Source of the DNA: an uncultured Capnocytophaga sp.
GTDB taxonomy: Bacteria > Bacteroidota > Bacteroidia > Flavobacteriales > Flavobacteriaceae
Length of the DNA stretch: 6,337 nt
Reading direction: 5' to 3'
Assembly: GCF_938029845.1 (NCBI RefSeq)
Contig: NZ_CALHGG010000158.1
Span: forward strand, 1 to 6,337
The notes under the pieces were generated by a model that worked only from the letters and a program-made list of their open reading frames with translations, was not told the DNA's origin and searched no databases. Position numbers and translations under genes: made by a program. Positions 1-5,495 of the stretch are shown one piece after another. Numbering within the stretch: position 1 is the first letter of the stretch; each line of letters begins with the position of its first letter.

Positions 1-50
1 TCGGGAATTAACTATCTTAAAATCAATATTTATCAATTTTTGTCGTGTAG

Positions 51-83
51 TTAGATCATTCTTATAAAAATGAACTACCTTTG
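51..83 (+). promoter_or_regulatory. Probable Bacteroidota-type promoter of the lipoprotein gene
   Basis: TACCTTTG at 76-83 matches the Bacteroidota -7 consensus TAnnTTTG exactly and lies 23 bp before the ATG at 107, giving an expected transcription start near 88-91 and a very short leader. The -33 box is weak: TTAG at 51-54 sits at the right distance (21 bp) but matches TTTG poorly. The rest of 1-106 shows no assignable gene. Two plus-strand frames stay open for the first 17-21 codons and could be the tail of an upstream gene, but nothing in them is recognisable. Confidence 0.55.
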
Positions 84-106
84 CCGCAATAATTAAAATT
101 ACTGAT

Positions 107-508
107 ATGAAAAAAATCTTTTTATTCCTTGTAGCCCTTATGGGTATTGTAGCTTGTAGCAAAGGTGATAGCAGTTCTTCTGAGGATGGAGGAAACTCAA
201 GTATTGCTGGATATAATCCTCCCTCTTGGATTATAGGTACTTGGATATGGGATACAAGTGCTGATTTCGCTTACACTTTCTCTGATAAAGATATTTGCCA
301 CCAAGCATTAGGTTCTAGCACATGTGATTTATCTACCCCTCAAATAATAAAAAGCATAGAACAAACTGTAAGCGGAAACGATTATACAGTCAAGATAAAT
401 CTTATAGGTGGAGGTTCCATTAGCCATGCTTGGAGAAAAATATCCGATAAAAAAATTGCAAAATTCAATCTAAAAGGTGAAATTACAGAAACTTATACTA
501 AGAAATAG
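107..508 (+). CDS. Small lipocalin-like lipoprotein
   Basis: A 133-residue exported lipoprotein of unknown function. Residues 1-16 form a signal peptide (two lysines, then a Phe/Leu/Val-rich core) ending in a lipobox-like GIVAC, with Cys17 as the predicted lipidated residue. A Ser/Gly/Asp/Glu-rich linker (18-33) follows. The mature domain begins with a P-x-W-I-x-G-T-W pattern (39-46) and continues with alternating strand-like segments, resembling the small lipocalin-like lipoproteins common in Bacteroidota, where a GTW near the start of the barrel is typical. Cys64 and Cys73 could form a disulfide in the periplasm or at the surface. The ATG at 107 is chosen because the signal peptide starts there and a promoter sits just upstream. 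The gene appears monocistronic, since a strong terminator begins 3 bp after its stop. No ligand or partner can be deduced. Confidence 0.85.
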   Translation: MKKIFLFLVALMGIVACSKGDSSSSEDGGNSSIAGYNPPSWIIGTWIWDTSADFAYTFSDKDICHQALGSSTCDLSTPQIIKSIEQTVSGNDYTVKINLIGGGSISHAWRKISDKKIAKFNLKGEITETYTKK

Positions 509-511
509 AAT

Positions 512-543
512 AAAAAAACTGCTCCTCTCCGAGCAGTTTTTTT
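512..543 (+). terminator. Strong intrinsic terminator after the lipoprotein gene
   Basis: A perfect 13-bp inverted repeat, AAAAAAACTGCTC (512-524) and GAGCAGTTTTTTT (531-543), encloses a 6-nt loop (525-530). The GC-rich core ACTGCTC/GAGCAGT is followed by a T run on the plus strand. The mirror A run means it could also act on the minus strand. It lies 3 bp after the lipoprotein stop and insulates mgtE from that gene. Confidence 0.93.
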
Positions 544-576
544 ATTGTTTTTTTATTACTTCTCTCTTTTATTTTT

Positions 577-608
577 CTTGACTTTCCTCTTCAAATGTTG
601 TATCTTTG
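577..608 (+). promoter_or_regulatory. Bacteroidota-type promoter of the mgtE operon
   Basis: TATCTTTG at 601-608 is an exact TAnnTTTG -7 box. A TTG at 578-580 (CTTG at 577-580) lies 20 bp upstream, at the spacing expected for the -33 element. Transcription should begin around 613-616, giving a leader of roughly 75 nt before the ATG at 690. The promoter follows the terminator at 512-543 directly, so it probably drives both mgtE and the gene after it. Confidence 0.75.
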
Positions 609-619
609 CGCCCCAAATA

Positions 620-672
620 AGTGAATAACGAAAAGGGTAGAGTAAAAAAGTTCTGCACTATTCACTATTCAC
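620..672 (+). repeat. Repeat-containing leader of mgtE
   Basis: CACTATT is repeated in tandem at 656-662 and 663-669 and continues with CAC (period 7, about 2.4 copies). AGTGAATA at 620-627 is the exact reverse complement of TATTCACT at 659-666, so the leader RNA could fold into an 8-bp stem with a 31-nt loop; TATTCAC at 666-672 is an alternative partner. I recognise no known riboswitch here. The repeats may be a drifting low-complexity insertion rather than a regulator. This stretch is open in the mgtE frame from a GTG at 621 but looks non-coding. Confidence 0.45.
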
Positions 673-689
673 GCTTCACTAAAAAAAAG

Positions 690-2045
690 ATGCAAGTATT
701 CAAACTCACCGACGAGATTATTGAACATATTCGTGAGCTGATAGCCTCCGATCAGAAACAACAACTCAAGGACTACCTTGAATCGCTCCACTTTGCCGAT
801 ATTGCGGAGATTACCAGCGAACTGGAATTGGAGGAGGCCGCTTACTTAGTCAGCATCCTCAACCGTGAAAAAGCTTCTGAAACCCTTACCGAGGTGAATG
901 AAGAGGTCTTGGAACACATCTTGGAAAACCTCTCCAATGAGGAAATCGCCCGAGACTTACAGGAGTTGGATACCGACGATGCGGCTTACCTCATCGCCGA
1001 ATTGCCCGAAGAGCGACAAACGCAAATTCTCTCCCATATTGAGGACAAAGAACACGCACAGGACATTGTAGACCTACTCCGCTATGACGATGATACCGCA
1101 GGGGGACTCATGGCGAAAGAGCTTGTCAAAGTCAATGAAAACTGGGATGTGGATACTTGCATGAAAGAAATACGCAATCAAGGTCAACATGTGACACGTG
1201 TACATTCTATCTATGTAGTGGATGACAATGAAGTGCTCAAGGGACGCCTCTCTCTAAAGGACTTAATTGCCTCACCCCAAGGGGCTCATATTAGGGATAT
1301 TTATATCCCTAAGGTGGATTTTGTATTCGTTCATGATACTCCCGAGGAAGTGGCTCGTGTCATGCAAAAATATAACTTGGAGGCTATTCCAGTAGTGGAT
1401 AAAATGCATCGCCTCGTGGGACGTATTACCATTGACGATATCGTGGATGTCATCAAGGAAGAAGCAGAACATGATTACCAAATGGCAGCGGGTATCACCG
1501 AGGACGTAGAAGCCGACGATACTATCTGGAAACTCACTCGTGCGCGGTTGCCTTGGTTACTAATAGGAATGGCAGGTGGGATAGGAGCCGCCAGTATTAT
1601 CAATGGCTTTCAGGATGGACTAACGGCTTTCCCTACTCTTTTGCTCTTTATCCCTCTGATACAATCCACTGCAGGGAACGTAGGAGTACAATCTTCCGCT
1701 ATCGTAGTGCAGGGATTGGCTAATAATAGCATAGATGGCGCACTGATTAGTCGATTGCTCAAGGAATTCCTCTTAGGACTTATCAACGGACTAGCACTAG
1801 CTACTTTGGTACTTATGATGAGCCATTTTGTCTTTGGTAGCTCCTACTTGGAATCAGCTACCGTATGTGCCGCCCTAGTAACAGTAATTATCAATGCCGC
1901 CGTTATAGGCACTTTTATTCCTATTTTCCTACATAGCCGTGGAATAGACCCAGCGGTAGCTACAGGTCCCTTTATTACCACAAGCAATGACATTTTAGGG
2001 ATTCTTATCTATTTTATGATTGCGAAAATCATCTTAGGTTTCTAA
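690..2045 (+). CDS. mgtE: Magnesium channel/transporter MgtE
   Basis: An inner-membrane Mg2+ channel/transporter of 451 residues, the normal MgtE length. The layout is complete: an acidic helical N domain (about 20-130); the DDTAGGLM motif (134-141) leading into CBS domain 1 (about 140-200); CBS domain 2 (about 205-262, with EAIPVVD and GRITIDD); a connecting plug-helix region (about 262-287); and five hydrophobic segments (about 288-308, 314-334, 354-380, 388-413 and 425-450). The conserved GNVGVQSSAIVVQGLA block (329-344) and the PAVATGPFITTSND block (421-434) are present; Asp434 corresponds to the pore aspartate known in the family. By analogy with characterised MgtE, Mg2+ binding to the N and CBS domains should close the pore. 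The ATG at 690 fits family N-termini (MQVFKLTDE), whereas the in-frame GTG at 621 would add 23 residues encoded by the leader repeats. It shares an operon with the next gene, 17 bp downstream. Confidence 0.96.
   Translation: MQVFKLTDEIIEHIRELIASDQKQQLKDYLESLHFADIAEITSELELEEAAYLVSILNREKASETLTEVNEEVLEHILENLSNEEIARDLQELDTDDAAYLIAELPEERQTQILSHIEDKEHAQDIVDLLRYDDDTAGGLMAKELVKVNENWDVDTCMKEIRNQGQHVTRVHSIYVVDDNEVLKGRLSLKDLIASPQGAHIRDIYIPKVDFVFVHDTPEEVARVMQKYNLEAIPVVDKMHRLVGRITIDDIVDVIKEEAEHDYQMAAGITEDVEADDTIWKLTRARLPWLLIGMAGGIGAASIINGFQDGLTAFPTLLLFIPLIQSTAGNVGVQSSAIVVQGLANNSIDGALISRLLKEFLLGLINGLALATLVLMMSHFVFGSSYLESATVCAALVTVIINAAVIGTFIPIFLHSRGIDPAVATGPFITTSNDILGILIYFMIAKIILGF
1291..1312. repeat. Perfect 10-bp inverted repeat inside mgtE
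   Basis: TTAGGGATAT (1291-1300) and ATATCCCTAA (1303-1312) are exact reverse complements separated by TT. The repeat falls in the codons for the loop joining the two CBS domains (around residues 201-208). A short CCCC-AA-GGGG inverted repeat lies just upstream at 1275-1284. It may be a chance effect of the encoded residues, and no function is claimed. Confidence 0.5.
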
Positions 2046-2062
2046 ACTAAAACAATATTACC

Positions 2063-3730
2063 ATGCAAACACAACGAAGCCGCGCACAGGAGTCTACCGA
2101 TGCGATTGAAAAGCTCTACACAACCATGCGCCACCTATTTAACCGAGGATTCTATAAGCCTATGGGAATCTCTGGCGAAAGCCTCCGAGAGTCCCTTTTG
2201 CTCCTCAGACCTGAGATATACGGAAGTATTGCCCAGCGACAAACAGAACTCAATGGGCTGCTTTACGTCTTGGATCGCCTGCCTATCGGTATAGAACAAT
2301 GCCGATTTATCAATATGATTTCTGACGAAGGATATCGTCGGTCTCATTTTGACCCTATTATCCCTCCTAAGCGTCGTAGAAATTGCTATCGTATCGATGA
2401 TGAACAGATGAATATCGAGATTACTCGTGGGCGTTCCGACATCTATGATATACTCACGCACCTGACTTTTCTTTTTATAGAGTCTCACAAGATAGCGCAT
2501 AGTGTCTTGGACGAGGAAAGCGACAAAATCAGCCGCGATTGGGAAAAGATAGAACTCCTTGCCCAAAAGAAAAAACTCTCCCAAACCGAACGTGAATTAG
2601 CACTAATTCATATAGGTAAGGTATTGGGACGCACCTTTGAGGAAATTCTCCCTGCCTATCATCAGCTCTCCTCGGAGAAAAATCCTGAACGCTTTATACA
2701 GGTGATTTACTGGTTAGGAAAAATCGCTTTGGAGGAAATTTTGAGTGACAACAAGCGGGTGATTACCTTCTCCCCTATCCTAAGGGAACGCTTGGGACAT
2801 CATATCTATGGGGAAATTTGGGCAAACACACTCAAGGAAACCCTAAGCCAAGATAACCTGCTACAACGCCCCTTACATATCATCAGTGCCAATATGCACA
2901 GTGTGATGAATGCTCTGTTCGCTTCTAAGGCTTTGAATATCAAAAGAAAGGAAGATACGCCTTGGGATACTTATATCGCCCTAAGTGAGGAGAAAAACCA
3001 CGCCCTTCGCGAGCAGGTTACCCAATATGCCTTAGCCCATGGCATGCTCTTTATCAAGGACAAATCAGGCACCAATATAGACGTGCAAATCGTAGATACA
3101 GCACTTATTCCTGAAAATGAATTTTTCAAGAAATCCACTACCGAAGAGGCTCCTGTACTCTTGGTGATGGACTATGCTTTCGGAGAGCAGGCTTATGAAA
3201 CCATAGACGAGCTTCTCAAGCCTTACAAAACAGAGGAAAAGAGTACCTTCCTCAACGTAGTATCTGTCTCTATCATGGGCAAGGCAGGGATTTTAGAAGG
3301 TGAAAAGGGAGATATTATGATTCCTAATGCGCATATTTTTGAGGGAACTGCGGACAACTATCCTTTTGAGAATGAGTTATCTACTTCTGATTTTGAGGGC
3401 AATGGTCTCAGAGTCTTTGAGGGAACTATGGTAACCGTATTGGGTACCTCCCTCCAGAATAAGGACGTACTGACCTATTTTCACAAATCCACTTGGAATG
3501 TTATAGGTCTAGAAATGGAGGGCGCCCACTATCAGAAAGCCATACAATCAGCCTCCAAGATTCGTAAGAGTATCCGCCGTGATGTCAAGGTACGCTATGC
3601 CTACTATGCTTCTGATAATCCTTTGGAGACAGGCAGCACCTTAGCCTCAGGTGGTTTAGGACTTATCGGAGTAAAACCGACTTACCTCATCACCCATCGT
3701 ATCTTAGAGCAAATAGGAAAGGAGGAATAG
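2063..3730 (+). CDS. Conserved Bacteroidota protein (DUF6909-like) with a nucleosidase-like C-terminal region
   Basis: A 555-residue soluble protein with no signal peptide or membrane segment. I recall very similar proteins across Flavobacteriia with no known function, tentatively under the name DUF6909. The N-terminal two thirds are largely helical, with a distinctive start (about 6-50) and a charged TRGRSDIYD segment (121-129) followed by a long helix. The last third carries, in order, GKAGILEGEKGD (406-417), GLEMEGA (482-488) and YYASDNP (514-520). These resemble the glycine/GD motif, the M-E-G/A motif (Glu486) and the catalytic SD (Asp518) of the nucleoside phosphorylase/AMP nucleosidase superfamily, so a nucleoside or nucleotide N-glycosidase or phosphorylase activity is inferred, not shown. 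The substrate is unknown, and the long N-terminal part has no counterpart I recognise. The ATG at 2063 lies 17 bp after mgtE, so the two are probably co-transcribed. Confidence 0.85.
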   Translation: MQTQRSRAQESTDAIEKLYTTMRHLFNRGFYKPMGISGESLRESLLLLRPEIYGSIAQRQTELNGLLYVLDRLPIGIEQCRFINMISDEGYRRSHFDPIIPPKRRRNCYRIDDEQMNIEITRGRSDIYDILTHLTFLFIESHKIAHSVLDEESDKISRDWEKIELLAQKKKLSQTERELALIHIGKVLGRTFEEILPAYHQLSSEKNPERFIQVIYWLGKIALEEILSDNKRVITFSPILRERLGHHIYGEIWANTLKETLSQDNLLQRPLHIISANMHSVMNALFASKALNIKRKEDTPWDTYIALSEEKNHALREQVTQYALAHGMLFIKDKSGTNIDVQIVDTALIPENEFFKKSTTEEAPVLLVMDYAFGEQAYETIDELLKPYKTEEKSTFLNVVSVSIMGKAGILEGEKGDIMIPNAHIFEGTADNYPFENELSTSDFEGNGLRVFEGTMVTVLGTSLQNKDVLTYFHKSTWNVIGLEMEGAHYQKAIQSASKIRKSIRRDVKVRYAYYASDNPLETGSTLASGGLGLIGVKPTYLITHRILEQIGKEE

Positions 3731-3735
3731 ATTGT

Positions 3736-3766
3736 GATAAAGGCTATTGCTTTTATCTTGATAAAA
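3736..3766. terminator. Possible bidirectional terminator between convergent operons
   Basis: Two overlapping inverted repeats fill the gap between the converging genes. GATAAAGG (3736-3743) pairs with CTTTTATC (3750-3757) through one G-T wobble and a 6-nt loop. Alternatively TTTTATC (3751-3757) pairs with GATAAAA (3760-3766) across 2 nt. The two hairpins exclude each other. Neither is GC-rich nor followed at once by a long T run (a CTTTTT comes at 3771-3776), so termination here is a weak inference based mainly on position. Confidence 0.35.
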
Positions 3767-3791
3767 TATGCTTTTTGAGATGTTTCATTAA

Positions 3792-4715
3792 CTACAATTG
3801 TTTGTTATAGCAACTGTAACATAGAGGGGTTGCCACTGTTATTTTCTTTTCCTCTTTACCACAACAGTGACAGTACTTCTCTTCATAAAAGCGGTTGCTA
3901 TACTTTGCCCACAGTGAATAGCAGCTCTCACACAAAGGCACAAGCGTGTTAAAGGGGATTTCAGTATTGCAACGGATACAATGTCCTTTTTTGGTTTCTG
4001 TCTCGGTAAAGGATTCGGGTTGCTGACCAATAGCAGGAGTTTCTTTTTCCTCCTCTTCTGGATATTCACGAGCTACACGCTGCTTACTTTTATCCATATT
4101 TACGTAGTTTTCAGGCATAAAAGATGAGTAACGTATAGGATTCACAGGTCTATTTGCTAAAATATCATCTATCAAATCCAGATGAGTGGTGGAGCCTACA
4201 TAGTCTTTCGCCAGACCTAAAAACTTTTTGCTATAATTAGGACGTTTGGCAAAAATGGTATACCCCCCATCAATAACACTCATGATGGCATTTTTAGAAG
4301 TTTCAAAGAAGTTGTTTTTATTGACAATATCAGTGATATTTTTTTCAGCAAGCACTCCAAACTCTACATTATTGATAAGAGAGTAATCTAGTAAGTTCAT
4401 TGAAGTAATAACAGACTGCCTTTCATTACTGTAATACTTACCATGTAACTGCGGAATATACACAATAGTAATATTAGGAAATTCCAAAAAATATTCAATT
4501 TCTTTACGCCTAAAACTACGTTCTTTATTTTCCTCATTCTTACCAAAACCAATAAGAATATGCAGTTTGGAATTGTTTAGGTGTTGTTTGAAGATATTTT
4601 CTTTAAGATAATCCCCCAGCTGAATATAAGGAGAAATAATAATAAGTTCCTTTTCCGCCTTAAAAAGAGTATCATAAATAGTGTCGGATAGCGGTTTTCC
4701 TGTTAAAAAGTCCAT
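3792..4715 (-). CDS. Phospholipase D-like protein with two C-terminal zinc ribbons
   Basis: A 307-residue cytoplasmic protein. Residues 1-150 form one phospholipase D-like unit: an opening strand IIISPYIQ (25-32), the catalytic-type motif with His91, Lys93 and Glu98, then TSMNLLDYSLINNVEFG (104-120) with Ser105, Asn107 and Glu119, as is usual after the HKD motif. The standard motif is HxK(x)4D; here the last position is Glu. With only one motif, an active enzyme would need to dimerise, as single-motif nucleases of this superfamily do. An acidic, probably disordered linker (about 215-243) leads to two zinc ribbons made of CxxC pairs: Cys246/249 with 262/265, and Cys282/285 with 299/302. These suggest nucleic acid or protein binding, so a nuclease-like role is more likely than a lipase one. 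The start ATG lies 18 bp after the upstream gene's stop, and it is the last gene of the minus-strand cluster. Confidence 0.85.
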   Translation of the reverse strand: MDFLTGKPLSDTIYDTLFKAEKELIIISPYIQLGDYLKENIFKQHLNNSKLHILIGFGKNEENKERSFRRKEIEYFLEFPNITIVYIPQLHGKYYSNERQSVITSMNLLDYSLINNVEFGVLAEKNITDIVNKNNFFETSKNAIMSVIDGGYTIFAKRPNYSKKFLGLAKDYVGSTTHLDLIDDILANRPVNPIRYSSFMPENYVNMDKSKQRVAREYPEEEEKETPAIGQQPESFTETETKKGHCIRCNTEIPFNTLVPLCESCYSLWAKYSNRFYEEKYCHCCGKEEKKITVATPLCYSCYNKQL

Positions 4716-4720
4716 AAGTA

Positions 4721-4748
4721 TAGTTTTGAGTTCTTAGTTTTGAGTTTC
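4721..4748. repeat. 14-bp tandem duplication across a gene junction
   Basis: TAGTTTTGAGTTCT (4721-4734) is followed directly by TAGTTTTGAGTTTC (4735-4748); the first 12 bases of the two units are identical. The repeat covers the stop codon and last codons of the 129-residue gene and most of the 18-bp spacer before the phospholipase D-like gene. It looks like a slippage duplication that left both reading frames intact. Confidence 0.75.
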
Positions 4749-5123
4749 TATAGGGAGGGTATCATACCCCAATGATTGCAAAAAGAGCAATCCATTAAGG
4801 GGAGTTATTTTTTGAGTGCCTGTCCAGCCTTGTTCTGTACCCCAGTCTATAAGTTTAGGGATATATTTAGGTTCATTGAGGTTGATGAGATCCTCAGTTT
4901 GTGTAGTTTTATTGAGCAATTTGATATTTCCATTCAGGGGTTGCCCCATAAATTCATCTTCAAAGGTGATAAAATCAACACACAAGGGCGTATTCTTCTC
5001 ACCACTTAAGAAGATACGCACTGAAAGCAGCGAGTTATGATCCCTTTTCCTATTATAAGCAGTATCTACCCGATACAAATATTCCTTATCTTTATGTACT
5101 AACTTTCGGAGTTTCTGTTTCAT
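4734..5123 (-). CDS. Conserved protein of unknown function
   Basis: A 129-residue protein with no signal peptide, membrane segment or metal-binding cysteine cluster. It looks like one compact alpha/beta domain: a basic N-terminus (1-13), then strand-like segments KEYLYRVD (13-20), SVRIFLSG (35-42) and a following LCVDFITFED stretch, and finally a helix plus the pattern LIDWGTEQGWTGTQ that leads into NGLLFLQSLGYD. The GW-T/S-G and LGYD pattern gives the impression of a family found in several Bacteroidota, but I cannot name it or assign a function. Its ATG overlaps the stop of the upstream gene by 4 bp (ATGA), which points to translational coupling. The C-terminal codons lie in a 14-bp tandem duplication, so the final few residues may not be conserved. 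An immunity or accessory-protein role is possible from size and context only. Confidence 0.75.
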   Translation of the reverse strand: MKQKLRKLVHKDKEYLYRVDTAYNRKRDHNSLLSVRIFLSGEKNTPLCVDFITFEDEFMGQPLNGNIKLLNKTTQTEDLINLNEPKYIPKLIDWGTEQGWTGTQKITPLNGLLFLQSLGYDTLPIETQN

Positions 5124-5491
5124 AGTGAGTAGTTTGTAGAAATGATTTTTATAATATGATCCAATAGTTGCAAAAATACTTTCCTATCAAAATTATTGTT
5201 TAGAATAGTGCTACTTACGGTCTTACACCACCATTGTTCCTCAATAGCTGTTTGCATAGCTTTGAGTTGTGTTATCACAGTTTCAACAGAGAGCCCTACA
5301 AGCGCCTTTTGGATATCTTCTGGCATAAACGAAAACGCCTCGATACCGCAACACTCCCTAACACATTCTACCTCCAACTTATCAAAAAAGACATTTAGTG
5401 GGGCAATATAAGGGTCAAGATCTAACAGCTTTCCATTGTAATCTACTGGAAGCTCTTCAATAAAGAGGTTATTGCCAATAAGGATGGGCAT
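5120..5491 (-). CDS. Small protein with an ECCGIEAF motif (possibly DUF6331-like)
   Basis: A 123-residue, probably cytoplasmic protein of unknown function. The most distinctive part is VECVRECCGIEAFSF (41-55), with Cys43, Cys47 and Cys48. It recalls a small bacterial family with an ECCG-I-D/E-A-F signature that I tentatively remember as DUF6331. An N-terminal strand-rich part (1-30) precedes it. The segments after it (58-82 and 101-119) look helical, with WW at 87-88 between them. The ATG at 5491 follows the stop of the upstream propeller gene by 4 bp, and its TGA stop overlaps the next start as ATGA, so it sits firmly inside the minus-strand operon. The adjacent cysteines could bind metal or be redox-active, but they may equally be buried. 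No catalytic role can be read from the sequence. Confidence 0.75.
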   Translation of the reverse strand: MPILIGNNLFIEELPVDYNGKLLDLDPYIAPLNVFFDKLEVECVRECCGIEAFSFMPEDIQKALVGLSVETVITQLKAMQTAIEEQWWCKTVSSTILNNNFDRKVFLQLLDHIIKIISTNYSL

Positions 5492-5495
5492 AGGA

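Noticed and set aside
656..672. Tandem 7-bp repeat as the start of a CRISPR array
   Set aside because: The units are far too short, abut without spacers and number only about two and a half.
621..689. GTG-initiated 23-residue N-terminal extension of MgtE
   Set aside because: The added residues are encoded by leader repeats, do not resemble MgtE N-termini, and the GTG would lie only a few bases from the predicted transcription start. The ATG at 690 gives a normal 451-residue protein.
1272..1481. 69-codon minus-strand open frame inside mgtE
   Set aside because: It is antisense to the well-conserved CBS region of MgtE and has no protein-like features.
2135..2584. 149-codon open frame on the minus strand
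   Set aside because: It lies wholly antisense to the conserved 555-residue protein, shows no recognisable domain and has no sensible promoter or operon context.
3721..3726. GGAGGA as a ribosome binding site for a small gene after 3730
   Set aside because: It lies in the last codons of the 555-residue gene, and no plausible open frame starts just downstream before the convergent gene.
3839..4069. 76-codon minus-strand open frame overlapping the zinc-ribbon region
   Set aside because: It is a shifted-frame shadow of the phospholipase D-like gene; the highly basic, low-complexity translation is typical of that.
5171..5178. Minus-strand TATTTTTG, a match to TAnnTTTG, upstream of the 129-residue gene
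   Set aside because: No -33 element lies at the expected distance, and the site is inside an AT-rich coding sequence where such matches arise by chance.
4776..5411. Three plus-strand open frames of 71-77 codons opposite the small minus-strand genes
   Set aside because: They are antisense to tightly spaced genes that form a coherent operon, and they show no domain or promoter.
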